NCBI RefSeq assembly: GCF_026627925.1
Contig: NZ_JAPNLE010000007.1
Span: forward strand, 496,001 to 560,000
Source: Cupriavidus sp. D39
Lineage (GTDB): Bacteria > Pseudomonadota > Gammaproteobacteria > Burkholderiales > Burkholderiaceae
Direction of reading: 5' to 3'
Length of the DNA: 64,000 nt
Positions 47,860-57,925 of the stretch are shown here, piece after piece. The position numbers and the translations under genes were made by a program. Under the pieces are notes generated by a model, which had not been told where the DNA came from, made no database searches, and saw only the letters and a list, made by a program, of their open reading frames with translations. Every line of letters begins with the position of its first letter. Position 1 is the first letter of the stretch.

Positions 47860-48292
47860 GGCAGGTAAGCGCAAGACAGTTTCTTTGACGCCCATTGTCC
47901 CATCGGATGCGGGGGCGGACCTCAATGCGTTCGTGCCGGACCTGGCGAACTGGCCCACCACCTGGCAGATTGAAGCGCCCGATATCGCTGCCGGCCAGCG
48001 CATCATTGAACTCCTGACACCCTTCCTGATGGACCTGTTGACACAGTCAATCACCGACAAGACCCGGCGCCGTCATCGCGACCATCTCTGGATGCTCGGC
48101 GGCGAAATCATCCGTCGTCGCCATGAAGATTCCGACTTGGCGAGCCTTGCCACCGAAACTCTGCTATTGCAAATGATTGACGACGAGGGCGGACCGCTCA
48201 TCTGGCCACGCATCACGGAGACCGAGCAGAAGGCCTTCGATACCACTTCGCGCAAGCTCTATCGCTACCTCATGCGGGTTCAAGAACCGTAG
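47858..48292 (+). CDS. ISL3 passenger protein, hypothetical
   Basis: A 144-aa protein starting MAGKRKTVSLTPIVPSDAGA, divergent from and overlapping the transposase start by two bases. Mostly helical and charged (IIELLTPFLMDLLTQSITDK, TRRRHRDHLWMLGGEIIRRR). It lies wholly inside the inverted repeats, so it is cargo of the IS. No family recognised; candidate regulator of transposition or host-benefit gene. Confidence 0.65.
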   Translation: MAGKRKTVSLTPIVPSDAGADLNAFVPDLANWPTTWQIEAPDIAAGQRIIELLTPFLMDLLTQSITDKTRRRHRDHLWMLGGEIIRRRHEDSDLASLATETLLLQMIDDEGGPLIWPRITETEQKAFDTTSRKLYRYLMRVQEP

Positions 48293-48340
48293 TCAGGCCA
48301 AGAAAACCACCCACAGATTTCCCCGACGAGCCTATATTTG

Positions 48341-48582
48341 AAAAACTCGTCGGGATAGCTTCTGAGAGGAATTCGGGGGTACCCGACCCCTCAACCGGCC
48401 GACGATCGTTCAATACAGGGCGCCGGGAGCGGTCGTTCATCGCTGACTGCCAACTGTCCACATGTCGGTGACTCTCCGGCCAGTTCGCTGACGTGCCTGG
48501 CCGCCGTGCGTACCCCACGCGCCGACAATCCGCCTTTGGTGGGGCACGGCCGGTGCGGCGGCATCGCGTGGCCAGGCTGGAC
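48341..48582. other. intergenic region between ISL3 and the defence-like island
   Basis: No gene recognised. It marks the left border of the DUF262/helicase island, with the ISL3 inserted next to it. Confidence 0.4.
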
Positions 48583-50874
48583 CTAGTAGCCTGCCTCCAC
48601 GAGCGCACGCACCAGCGCCGCTCCCCGCTGCACACGATCGACCATATCGACAGGCCCATCGGATGATGGCGCCTGAGAGATTGCGAGCAGCCATTGTCCG
48701 TCAGTCCGCGTAACGGCGTGCGCGGCGAACACGTGGCTCACCGCATCGTCGATCACCGAACCCGGGACCAGCACATGGAAGCCCTCAGCAACCGCGCGAA
48801 GGGCGATGTCGCTCTTCCTCAAAGGCATCCAACGCGGCTCGGTCTCGTAGCCCGTAAAGTCTCTGTCGACGACGTGTTCTTGCTGTCCGCTCTGCACGCG
48901 GACAGCATGCAGATACGGGTCCCGGTAGTAGCTGTTCATCTGCTGCTTGTCCAGCATGCAGATTGAGTACTCCAACCGACCATCGATACCCACATATCTG
49001 CCGGATGCTCCTTCTCGCATAGCGTCGTACTTGACGAAGTAGTAGCGCCAGTCGTGTCGCTGTACCTGCTCGCACTGCAACAGGTAGTCCTCCATGAATC
49101 CTCTTAGGGTATCTGGCAGCGGAACGTCACCGCGCGCGTCGACATGATCGAGCAAGCGGCCGAGCGCCTCACGGGTGGGCCCCATGTCATCGCGCCAGGA
49201 TGCGGAGAACACTTCTCGCCACGGTGCCTGATTGCGCGAGGACCCAAATAGGAAGAAGCGGCCGCGCACGCGGATCGCGTAGTCGCCGGCGGCAAGGAGC
49301 GCACCCGTGATCAACGGCAAATGCCGAGCGTCGGAGAACAACTTCGAGAAGGCGCGCGCGCGACGCGGCAAGGTGTGCTCGTCGAGGTCAAAGGCAACTA
49401 GGCAGCCGCGCAGCAGCGGGTGGTCCTCGAGTTCAAAGACAATCGGCTCAAGCGCCGGATGTGCATGGAGGAATTCTCGCTTGGCGCGCTCTTCGGCCCC
49501 GTGGATGCGCTGGTTGAAGCCTGAGATACCGTCTAGCTGACCCTCGACAACGATGCGCTGCACGTCGTCGAGTAACTCGGGCATGCGATGAGCACGAAGT
49601 TCATCCTCGGAGCCTTCAATCAGATTGCGCACGACGCGCAGGCGGCGCCCGAAGTCCGCGGAGTCATGCCAACGATGCAGCAGGGTCGCGTAGAAGAGCA
49701 ACGCCTCGGGCCATCCGAAGTCACGATTACGAGCTCCCGTGTCATGGCTGCGGCAGCATGCGGCAAAGAGGTCGCAGTTGCCGCGGTCGGTTGGCCGGAA
49801 CAGTCGCAATGGCGACACTTGGCCCACAACCTGCGCTTCATCCGAATGCTGCGAGACGAACCAGCGCGCAAACCACTTGTCCGGATCTATGCCCACCCAA
49901 GCATCGAGGCCCTTCATAAGCAGGTTAACATGGGCGGCGGCGTCCTTGCCAGCGCTGCCATAGGTTCGAAGCGATTGACCTTCCAGATCCTCTGATGGAT
50001 TTGCGATTTCTCCTGCACGCCAGACGCAGACATCGGTGAGGTAGCGGATGTAGCGCACCATCGCCTCATCCATCGATCCGTTTCTTGCGCCTGGTCGCCA
50101 GAAGACGTCGGCCCACTCGCCATCTATTTTCCTCGCGAACTCGCCGGCAGACGATGGCGACGACGTCTCGAGCAGACGTTCAAAGCGGGCCTTGAACAGC
50201 TCGAACTCTGTGAGGGGCTTCCCCCGAGAGTTCATCTTAATGTAAATATCGTTGCCAAGGCTCATCGCCTTCATCGGCAGTACGTGGAAGGTGATCGCCG
50301 CGGGCTCGTCATCCGTCAGCCGGCGCCAAGCCCGCTCCATGTTGACGTCCTCTAGTTTGCGATGAAGTTCATCCAGTACCACCAGCATTGACTGGATTGT
50401 TGGGTCGTCATCCCACGTTTGCAGGAACCATGGTTGGTCGGTGATCCAGCGGGACGGAGACTCTTGCCCCCGCGTTGGCAGGCTCTTCGCGAGCTGCTCG
50501 CAGAACATTCGCGCGCTCGCGCGCGTCGCGTATGTGAGGCGCAGCCATGGCAACGATGGGTCGAGCCGGTTACACCGAGCCGCGACGTACCAGTGTAGGA
50601 GGAACAGCGTCGTTAGGCGCTGCTGGCCATCCAGCGGCAGCAATGCATCGCCCTGAACATCGCCGTAGACGAAATCCAGGCTGAGGGACGAGTCTCCGTT
50701 GATCGCCGCAACGAGCGCATCGAGGAAGTTGTCCCGGATGCGACTGGTGCGTGTATCCTGCCGCCCCTGTGCGTAGTCTCGCTGTAGGATCGGCACTTCG
50801 ATGCGTGCGACGGTTACGTTGTCTTCGAAGACGCGCGTGAAAAGACCCGCGTACGAGGTCTGCAGGCTCTTCAT
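48583..50874 (-). CDS. DUF262 domain protein (GmrS-like)
   Basis: A 763-aa protein. The N-terminal DUF262/ParB-like nucleotide-hydrolysing domain shows PILQRDYAQGRQD, LDFVYGDVQ and the hallmark LLPLDGQQRLTTLFLLHWYV, then NDIYIKMNSRGKPLTEFELF. The long C-terminal part is not recognised and does not contain an obvious HNH motif. DUF262 proteins drive type IV restriction of modified DNA (GmrSD, BrxU) and other defence systems. ATGA overlap with the upstream DUF262-DUF1524 gene: the two are co-translated. Confidence 0.85.
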   Translation of the reverse strand: MKSLQTSYAGLFTRVFEDNVTVARIEVPILQRDYAQGRQDTRTSRIRDNFLDALVAAINGDSSLSLDFVYGDVQGDALLPLDGQQRLTTLFLLHWYVAARCNRLDPSLPWLRLTYATRASARMFCEQLAKSLPTRGQESPSRWITDQPWFLQTWDDDPTIQSMLVVLDELHRKLEDVNMERAWRRLTDDEPAAITFHVLPMKAMSLGNDIYIKMNSRGKPLTEFELFKARFERLLETSSPSSAGEFARKIDGEWADVFWRPGARNGSMDEAMVRYIRYLTDVCVWRAGEIANPSEDLEGQSLRTYGSAGKDAAAHVNLLMKGLDAWVGIDPDKWFARWFVSQHSDEAQVVGQVSPLRLFRPTDRGNCDLFAACCRSHDTGARNRDFGWPEALLFYATLLHRWHDSADFGRRLRVVRNLIEGSEDELRAHRMPELLDDVQRIVVEGQLDGISGFNQRIHGAEERAKREFLHAHPALEPIVFELEDHPLLRGCLVAFDLDEHTLPRRARAFSKLFSDARHLPLITGALLAAGDYAIRVRGRFFLFGSSRNQAPWREVFSASWRDDMGPTREALGRLLDHVDARGDVPLPDTLRGFMEDYLLQCEQVQRHDWRYYFVKYDAMREGASGRYVGIDGRLEYSICMLDKQQMNSYYRDPYLHAVRVQSGQQEHVVDRDFTGYETEPRWMPLRKSDIALRAVAEGFHVLVPGSVIDDAVSHVFAAHAVTRTDGQWLLAISQAPSSDGPVDMVDRVQRGAALVRALVEAGY

Positions 50875-52660
50875 CCCAGATGCTCCTCAGGGTTTAGGTA
50901 GTCATACACAATGCCGCCCGACGTGACACTGGCGCTGCTCACGCTACCTATCATCGCGTCGAGGTAGCTCTCGCGGTCGCGCAGGCTCCAGAAGTGGATC
51001 TGTTGCGCATCCGCGCCAGTGAAGTACTTAAGGAATACGTGCCGGGTGCTGACCGGGACGTAGGCGCCTTGGCGATCCATTTCGACAATCTTCTGGCGCT
51101 TCACCTCGAACACGGCGTTGCTAAGCGCCGAATTCGCGCCGCTCGGGAGAAGCGCGAGGTTGCTGATGGAGTGGACTGAATGCATAGCTGCGCCCATCCC
51201 TTCCTCCGCGAGAGAAAAGAACTCCTGGATCTGCGCTGCAAGGTCGTTAAAGGTCGCCCCCCGATCTCATCGGGGAGCTTACGGAGTCGGTCGAGGAGGC
51301 GATCACGTAACACAAGTCGCTCAGGTTCCTTAACGGATAAGGACTCCAGCACCTCATGGTGGAGACTCAACCACTCGCGCCATTGCTCGGCCTTGTTAAG
51401 GGACTGGGCGTGCTGCGCGTGGATGTGTTCGAGCGACCAGGCCTGCGCCTTGTGCGAGCGAAACGGATAGCGCTCAGTCGAGTGATGGCTCTGGCGTACC
51501 GTCTCTACGTTCATGAGCAAAAGTAAGCGCTCGGCCTTGGTCCAGTCGCCGGCCCGTTCGTAACTTAGGTTTGCGGCTTCGGATGGCGTTAGATTGAGTG
51601 CCTTCCTAATCTGATCGTCGAGTTGCGCCTCGAAGTCCCGCTTAGTGAGCGTTAGAGCGATACGCACGAGTTCCGCGAGTGGCTGACCGACGGTGATGAG
51701 ATAGCCGATCTTGTGGTATAGATCGCGACTGCGGAACCAGCCCATCACTGTCGCATGTAGACCCACCACCTCGTTCCACACGTCCTGTGGATGGTTCGAT
51801 TTCTCAAGACGTTGTCGCAGATTATCGAATACGTGGAAGCTGCCCGGCGTATTGTCGATGGCCTGTCCGGCCAGAACTTCGAGCAGCAGCGAGATCCGTG
51901 TGGGCCTGGACTCGGCAGGCTGGCTGCTGACAAAGGCCCAGATCTCCGGATTGCGCAGGTCGCGCTCAATAGCATCCCATTGCGCGGCGACCTCAGTCGG
52001 CCGGTCGGCTGTTCCACCGGTGGTCGACAAGGCTGAGAGAAGCAACGCCTTGAACAGTTCGGCGTCGTCCAACGGAATCCGACCCACGTTCAGCCGAGTG
52101 AAGAGCGCGGTCGGATCGAGGTCGTGCGGGGCCACGTACCATATGATTCGCACATAGCGCATCAGCGAACCGAAGATGTCGTCGGCGACCATCTGCCGGC
52201 GATTTAGCGGAAACTGCTCGAACCATCCGCGGATGCAGTGGTACGCGCGATGGAGATGGTGGAAGTCGATGTTCTCGGCGCTACGCTCGGCATCGAGGGA
52301 CTCGAGGTAATCTGCACTTTTCTCCCGCGTCTCATAGGTGATCCGGTAGGCCGGTTCGATGCGCGGCTTCAACTCCGAATCGCGTAAGTAGCGGAACAGA
52401 AGGTATAACGTCGTCAGGCGCTGCTGGCCGTCCACCAACTCCCACTCACCATCACCCCGGGCCTGCACAACCACAGGCTGCAAGCAATAGGGCTTGCCAA
52501 CGTTGTCAGCCAGGTCGCTTAGCAAGCGGACTACTTCCGGCTCCATCCAGCGGTATCCGCGTTGATAGTGGGCGACCAAGAAGTTGCCTTCGATCTCTCC
52601 CACCAACTTGCTCTGTAGAAACGCGCCGCCTGGCACTGCGTCCGGTTGGATTTGAATCAT
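50871..52660 (-). pseudogene. DUF262-DUF1524 (HNH nuclease) protein, single-base frameshift
   Basis: Starts at MIQIQPDAVPGG after an AGGGAGATC ribosome site. The DUF262 domain has LVAHYQRGYRWMEPE, ELVDGQQRLTTLYLLFRYLR and LFTRLNVGRIPLDDAELFK. The DUF1524 HNH part starts at SLEHIHAQHAQSLNKAEQWR (His of the HNH). The frame then breaks after EIGG at a run of six G; the remainder (NDLAAQIQEFFSLAEEGMGA, SNLALLPSGANSALSNAVFE, VKRQKIVEMDRQGAYVPVST) continues in the next frame. One restored G gives 596 aa, normal for GmrSD-type fusions that cut modified phage DNA. Probably a sequencing error. Confidence 0.88.
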
Positions 52661-52900
52661 CGTGATCTCCCTTTGAGGCGCCCCCGCTCGCGGCCGGAAA
52701 TGTAACCCATAATTCACTCGATTCAGGCCGGCGTCGCCACACCGCACATTCTGCCACGCCTGGTCGGGTGAGCGTCACTTCGTCGGCAGTGCTCTGATCG
52801 ACATTTGACTAATGGCGCTCGTACCGCCCGGCGCGACGCAGCCCACCGACCCGATCACCTTGGTGCTGAACACTATTTCCGGAGCGGTGGCCAGCGTGGC
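52661..52900. other. promoter-side gap of the DUF262 pair
   Basis: Contains the ribosome site and presumably the promoter of the DUF262 operon; no gene. Confidence 0.35.
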
Positions 52901-53200
52901 GCCGTGGCAACTCCTGTGACGAACCTGGTCAGCAGCGTGACCGGTGCGCTCGGCGGCGCCACCGCAGGCACCTCGCCCATCGCCACGATCACTTCGTTGC
53001 TGACCACCGTCACTCGTACTCTGGGCGCGTCGCCGCTGGCGGTAACCATCACGCACGCTGTTGGCAGCGCTGCCAACGCCGGCACTGCGATTGCCCCGCT
53101 CCTCGCTGCGCTAGCGATGGGGCAACCGACTGTGCAGTTCCACAGCCCGTCCGCAACGCCATCATCCGCCGCGATCTCTCCAGGATCCTTGTTTGAATTC
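52900..53200 (+). pseudogene. fragment of an Ala/Thr/Ser-rich secreted or surface protein
   Basis: Plus-strand reading VTNLVSSVTGALGGATAGTS, ATITSLLTTVTRTLGASPLA and ITHAVGSAANAGTAIAPLLA is the low-complexity pattern of large proteobacterial surface proteins. No start or end is preserved and it runs antisense into the helicase gene. A relic wedged between two defence gene groups. Confidence 0.45.
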
Positions 53201-53201
53201 G

Positions 53202-55904
53202 TCAAGCTGCCTGGTCCGCGCTGCGCCCAGGTGCCCGCGGGGAGAAGTTAGGGGCGAACCCGTTGATCTCATCGACAATCCACTGGGGAATCTCATACTT
53301 GGCTGCGATCAGCGGAGAAATCACGACGCCGTGCAGCTGGGCACGCAAATCGTCCCAACGCTCGCGCAGCACCTGCCAGTTCTTCTCGTCGTAGGTGCCC
53401 TTGAAAACAATGGGGCGTATCTCGATCCGGGGCAAGTCGCCCGGGGAGATGCCCCCTCTGATGGCTTCGTCCAGATGCGTCTCCCACAAACTGCCGACGC
53501 GGTCCACGCGCCCGATCTGCTGTTCGACTACACCTGGGTTCCACTCCGGATGCAAGAGCACCACGGTGCGGCATGCCTTGTGCAGATTGAGGCCTTCGCG
53601 CCCTACCGTGGATTGGGCGACCAACACCTTAGGGAAGCTGTTTTCCCGATTGAACGCGAGTTGCAGCAGCCTGCGTGTATCGGGCTTGGTGCCACCGAAC
53701 ATCAGGCGGGCAAATCCGCCCTGGGGGCGGTTGTACTCCTCGTCCAGACGCTTCTCCAGAACGTCCCACAGCTCCGTGGCTTCCTCCTCGTCGAGCGTGC
53801 CGTTGCCGTCTGTATCGCCTTCGTCTCGATCCGCGGAGGCGTCGACCAGCTCGATGAAGGCCGACGCGAATGCCTTGGGGTCAAACGCGTCGGTGTCCGG
53901 GCCCAACAGTTCCTGCATCGCCTTTGCAACCACGGCGAGTGGGGAGCGTTCGTCCTCTGCTTGCTGTGCATTGTCGACGGACTTCCTGAAGGCATCGAAC
54001 AGCCGTTTGGCCCTGGCATTGTCCGCGTGACCGGCCAGTCCGGCATGGACATGCGTCAGCAGGCGGTCGCGGTACCGCTCGCGCTGCTGCTCGAGGCTTT
54101 TGTATTGCTCGGCCAATGCACGCTCTAGCTGCTCAGGCTGCAGGCTGCCCGGCCGTTGCAGTTGCTGGTGCGCTGCCGCTATTGCCTCCCAGCCGTCATC
54201 AGGCACCTTGGCCTGCGGCCAGGGGGTGCGCTGGTCTATGCAGCGCAGCATGGCGCGCGCGTTGAGCAAATCCACCAATGCCTGCAGTGGTTTGGTGAAG
54301 CGGCCAAAGACCAGCACCTTCTCACCTTCCGAGGTGATTTGTTCTATCGCGTGCACAGCGGCTATGATGGCCGGATGGCCAAAGAGCGGATCCTCTGTTC
54401 CCTGGAATGCATCTGTCAAAACTCGCATCCACCAATCGGCCCGTTGCTCGCGCTTGTCGAGGGTAACCGTCGCGACGACGCTTGCTGCGTCTGCATCCGC
54501 ATCCCTATCCGCATCGCCCTGGTCCTGTTCGGCGCTGACGGACGGGCTCTTCTTGTAGTCATATTCAACGTCATGATTGACCTGACGGATCAGAGCCGCA
54601 ATGCCGTGTCCGTTGCCGAAAGTCAGGCGCAATCGCTTGGCACTCTGGCTATCTGACTGGTTCGCCACAACCGACAAGGCCTCCGCGGCGCACACCGCCT
54701 GCTTCCACGAGGGATCCAGGCTCGCGGTGTCGATGGCTATCTCCGCCTCCCTACGATAGGCGTGCACGGGCGCCTTCGCATGAATGGCAAAGGCCTGCAC
54801 ATGGTTATCCTCGCGCTTGTCACGGCGCAGCAGGTAGGGCGATAGCGCCTCGTGGAAGTTGTCGGCCGCGTTCTTGTATGCGCGCCTGGCGTCTTCATTG
54901 GTCGGGGTTTGCCGGACACGGCCAACGGCCTTGGCGTAGTTGTCGATGGTGCCTTCAACCGCCTGCGCATCCACGTCGATTCGCGCGAGCACCTCTTTCC
55001 ATTGCGCAGCGTTGAGCTCGACCGGGGTTGCGGTCATCGCCAGGCGGCGAGCCGATTGGCTTCGCAACACCACGCGGTCCAGCAGGCTCGACAGGACGCT
55101 ATCGGTCTTCCGGCTCTTGTGGGCTTCGTCGACGATGACCAGGTCGAAGATGCCCAGGCCCAGACCGACAGCCCGTTCCAGCCAGGGGCGCAGTTCCTCG
55201 TCACGGCGGTATGCCTGTGGATCGAGTGCGCCGGGCCAGGGTGTGCTGTCAGCAAGTTCGCGGATGAGCTGACCAGCCAGGCCATCCGGCGCAGCCGAAA
55301 TTGCCTGGACAATGTCAATGGCTGCCCTGCACGGGGATTCCTTGGGCAGCTTTTCGTTGTCGTGGTATTGGCGGGGAAATCGCCCTTCGCATTGCTTGCG
55401 CCAGTGCGCATACAACTGCGGGAGCAGCGCCCAGCGCCATGTGTCCCCGTTTCTTCCGAGCCGCCAGTTGGCGAAGGAGTGCGAGATCAGGACGACTTTC
55501 TGATCGAACCAGGGTTGATGCTGGCTCGGATCGTCGGATTCCCAGGCTGCAAGGTACTGCGGCAGGCTGCGCAGCAGAGGCGGCGGCGTGTTGACGTTTG
55601 CCTCGGCGAGTTCCGCGTGCCATTGGAATCCCAGGCCCGGCGGCACCAGGATAGCTACGCGGCCACCAGCTTCGATGACGCTGCGCGCGACGGTGGTAGC
55701 AATGCGCGTCTTACCCATGCCGACTTCGTCGGCGATGATCGTGCCATTGTGCGCGATGCGTTTGGCGATGCCGTGCAAGCTTGCCTGCTGTCCCTCGTTG
55801 AGCCAGCTGGCACTGGTTCCGCCTTCGGCCAACCTGGCCTGATCCCTGGCGGCCGCAACAAGTCCTTGTGCAACTACATCCCATCCTTGGAACGTCTGTT
55901 TCAT
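53202..55904 (-). CDS. SNF2-family helicase
   Basis: A 900-aa superfamily 2 protein starting MKQTFQGWDVVAQGL. Motif I is ADEVGMGKTRIATTVARS (about residue 59), with a DEAH box in LVIVDEAHKSRK (about 255) and motif III TATPVEL (about 295). A long insert rich in charged residues follows, with motif V VAQSTVGREGLNLHKACRTV and motif VI LHPEWNPGVVEQQIGRVDRV near 800. SNF2 translocases move on double-stranded DNA. The start overlaps the PLD gene stop (ATGA), so nuclease and translocase are made together, suggesting a DNA-translocating, DNA-cleaving complex. No specificity domain recognised. Confidence 0.9.
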   Translation of the reverse strand: MKQTFQGWDVVAQGLVAAARDQARLAEGGTSASWLNEGQQASLHGIAKRIAHNGTIIADEVGMGKTRIATTVARSVIEAGGRVAILVPPGLGFQWHAELAEANVNTPPPLLRSLPQYLAAWESDDPSQHQPWFDQKVVLISHSFANWRLGRNGDTWRWALLPQLYAHWRKQCEGRFPRQYHDNEKLPKESPCRAAIDIVQAISAAPDGLAGQLIRELADSTPWPGALDPQAYRRDEELRPWLERAVGLGLGIFDLVIVDEAHKSRKTDSVLSSLLDRVVLRSQSARRLAMTATPVELNAAQWKEVLARIDVDAQAVEGTIDNYAKAVGRVRQTPTNEDARRAYKNAADNFHEALSPYLLRRDKREDNHVQAFAIHAKAPVHAYRREAEIAIDTASLDPSWKQAVCAAEALSVVANQSDSQSAKRLRLTFGNGHGIAALIRQVNHDVEYDYKKSPSVSAEQDQGDADRDADADAASVVATVTLDKREQRADWWMRVLTDAFQGTEDPLFGHPAIIAAVHAIEQITSEGEKVLVFGRFTKPLQALVDLLNARAMLRCIDQRTPWPQAKVPDDGWEAIAAAHQQLQRPGSLQPEQLERALAEQYKSLEQQRERYRDRLLTHVHAGLAGHADNARAKRLFDAFRKSVDNAQQAEDERSPLAVVAKAMQELLGPDTDAFDPKAFASAFIELVDASADRDEGDTDGNGTLDEEEATELWDVLEKRLDEEYNRPQGGFARLMFGGTKPDTRRLLQLAFNRENSFPKVLVAQSTVGREGLNLHKACRTVVLLHPEWNPGVVEQQIGRVDRVGSLWETHLDEAIRGGISPGDLPRIEIRPIVFKGTYDEKNWQVLRERWDDLRAQLHGVVISPLIAAKYEIPQWIVDEINGFAPNFSPRAPGRSADQAA

Positions 55905-57925
55905 TGCTGTGCTCCAATTGCCGGCAATCCATCCACCTGCCATGCCTGTTCGATGCGAGTCAGGACGGCCTCATACACCTGCCCCGCCGGCGTATCTACC
56001 AATTCCGCAAAGTCCGGACGGAACGGCGCTGCCTTCAGGGGGCTGAGCGGGTTGAGTGCTAATTCGCGGAAAACCTGCAAGGCGTGACTTTCGGCGGCGC
56101 GCATCAAGGTCTGCTCCAGACGGCAGCACCAGGCGGCCCAATCGCTTTCGTCGATCAGGGTCTGCCTGGCGGCAAGCTGCTCGATCAGTTGCATCATGTC
56201 CCGGACCGGATAGCTGGCCACACTAGGCCGCGTGCTGCTTGGCGTTCGGCGCCGGGCGTTGCCGGCTTCCTGCCCATCGTCCGCTGAGGCGTCTCCTTCG
56301 TTGTCTGGGGGCATAGGGAAACTGGCCAGCTGCCACCAGGCTTCCGTCAGGTCCAGTTGGGGCAGCGCCGTTGCCGCGATACGGCCGAATGGATCGACCA
56401 CCGGCACCTCGGCTGTCCGGGCCTGACCGCCATCAGTCCAGCGTACCGTTACCTGGCGGGGCCGGGAATCCGGCCAGAGGAAGCCGTCGGCGGCCTTGGC
56501 GCAGGCATTGCTCGTTGGGTCGAGCACATCGAAGTCGGCGGTACCGTGATCCGACGTCAGGAGCCCGGCAGCAGTGTCCACCTCGTTCCAGAGCAGCCAC
56601 GCCGCGGGCGGTGCAATGTACTGGTCGGAGCGATCCGGCATATCGCCACCCGGGGTCAGTTCGGCATCCGCCTTGAGTTCGCTTTCCCATTGAACGGGAA
56701 GAACGTTGGTTACGGCCTGCTCACGATGGCTGCCATGAAGATCGTCCCATAACAGTGGCTGCGGAGCGAATACAACGCCGGCCTCCAGGTTGCCGGCCCG
56801 CGGGCGCATCGCCGCGGTAAAGCCGGGCTTGGTCAGGTTGCCGGATCCTAGATAGAGCCAGGCGCTGCTGCAGTTGTTGCTGTCCCGCCGATAGTTGGCG
56901 CTAAACAGGAATTTGGCATGCAGCGTGCGCTGTGATTTGGCGCCAAAGATCGCTTTGGGTTGCCCTGCGGCCCTGACCTTGAAGCCTTCTTTGGTCAGGG
57001 CCTCAACCGACTGCGCCACGGCCTGGCAGGCATCGGCGTTGACGAAGACGTCAAGCCAGGGGCTTCCCGTCAGGAGTCCTTCGGCTTGCAGCAAGGCGAC
57101 TATGTCCGTGAGCACAGTCGGCGCATGCCCCGGCGTTGCCGCGGTCTCATAGTACCCCGAACCCATCGCCAGGCTATTGCGCTGGACAGCGGCCCCGGTG
57201 TTTCGAATTTTGGCGCCCAGTTGTGACAGCAGGGACTTTCTTTGATTGTCGAAGAACCTGGGCGGGATCTTGCCTGCGTGCTTTGCGCAAAGCGAGAGCC
57301 ATGCATCCAGGCGCGACATCGCAATGGCGGTATCGCTCGGATGCGCGTGTGCCCTAGCTTGCAGAATGCGGGTGTCGAACGTCTGCGCGAGCGAGCTCAA
57401 CAGCGTATGCGCCGCCTTGACGTCCGCGCAACGCTGCTGGATGTCTGTATCGTCCGTACCGTTCGTATCCGCAGCCTCAAGTTGGTCGCTGCGCACATCG
57501 ATGCACCAGGCCAGATCGAGGCTTTCCTCCATTGTCTGCCTGGTCCAGTTGCCGGTCGATACGATCAGCCTCGCGGTCCAGCAGGCGGCATCGCTTTGAT
57601 GGCGGAAGCCAAGCAAAGCCACTTTGGCATGCAAGAGCGCGAATGGCTTGTCCGCCAGCGTGCGAATTGGCAAATGGGCGACACCAGGGGTATCGATGAA
57701 TGAGATCGCCGGATTGCCGGGATCGAGCATCAGCGCCAGCGTCGTATTGCCCAGGCTGGCACGTTGGGCTTGCGTCTGGCGCGTAAAGAGTTCGGCGGCA
57801 GTGTTGAGAAACTCCGCGTCCGCTGAGTAACCGCATATCCAGCCGAAGCAGCCGAAATGGTCTTCCGGGGCTTCGAAATGCTGTGCAAGCGTAGGGGACG
57901 CTCGTGATGGCATGCTGCGGCTCAT
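55901..57925 (-). CDS. phospholipase-D-superfamily nuclease with two HKD motifs
   Basis: A 674-aa protein. HKD motif 1 is ALLHAKVALLGF (about residue 97) followed by IVSTGNWTRQTMEESLDLAW, and motif 2 is TLHAKFLFSANYRRD (about 340) followed by LYLGSGNLTKPGF. Both HxK and the downstream S/G-x-N residues are kept, so a single active site from two halves is expected. PLD-type nucleases cleave DNA or RNA without metal and recur in defence loci (for example DrmC in DISARM). The C-terminal 250 residues are not recognised. Four-base overlaps on both sides tie it to the unknown 438-aa protein and the SNF2 helicase. Confidence 0.85.
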   Translation of the reverse strand: MSRSMPSRASPTLAQHFEAPEDHFGCFGWICGYSADAEFLNTAAELFTRQTQAQRASLGNTTLALMLDPGNPAISFIDTPGVAHLPIRTLADKPFALLHAKVALLGFRHQSDAACWTARLIVSTGNWTRQTMEESLDLAWCIDVRSDQLEAADTNGTDDTDIQQRCADVKAAHTLLSSLAQTFDTRILQARAHAHPSDTAIAMSRLDAWLSLCAKHAGKIPPRFFDNQRKSLLSQLGAKIRNTGAAVQRNSLAMGSGYYETAATPGHAPTVLTDIVALLQAEGLLTGSPWLDVFVNADACQAVAQSVEALTKEGFKVRAAGQPKAIFGAKSQRTLHAKFLFSANYRRDSNNCSSAWLYLGSGNLTKPGFTAAMRPRAGNLEAGVVFAPQPLLWDDLHGSHREQAVTNVLPVQWESELKADAELTPGGDMPDRSDQYIAPPAAWLLWNEVDTAAGLLTSDHGTADFDVLDPTSNACAKAADGFLWPDSRPRQVTVRWTDGGQARTAEVPVVDPFGRIAATALPQLDLTEAWWQLASFPMPPDNEGDASADDGQEAGNARRRTPSSTRPSVASYPVRDMMQLIEQLAARQTLIDESDWAAWCCRLEQTLMRAAESHALQVFRELALNPLSPLKAAPFRPDFAELVDTPAGQVYEAVLTRIEQAWQVDGLPAIGAQQ

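Larger units (their letters stand above)
46603..48332 (-). mobile_element. ISL3-family element with passenger gene
   Basis: A 1730-bp element bounded by inverted repeats starting GGCTCGTC and reading inward to CTGTGGGTG (left) and CTGTGGGTGG (right, minus strand). It contains the transposase on the minus strand and a divergent passenger ORF on the plus strand. Confidence 0.92.
46595..48340. repeat. 8-bp target duplication TATATTTG flanking ISL3
   Basis: TATATTTG at 46595-46602 and 48333-48340, matching the 8-bp duplication typical for ISL3 elements and fixing the element's borders. Confidence 0.93.

Noticed and set aside
52873..53205. A 110-codon minus-strand ORF between the DUF262 and helicase genes
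   Set aside because: The plus-strand reading shows a recognisable low-complexity surface-protein pattern; this is its complement.
53202..57925. Assigning the SNF2-PLD pair to DISARM
   Set aside because: DISARM needs a DUF1998 protein, a second helicase-like DrmA and usually a methyltransferase; none is seen here.
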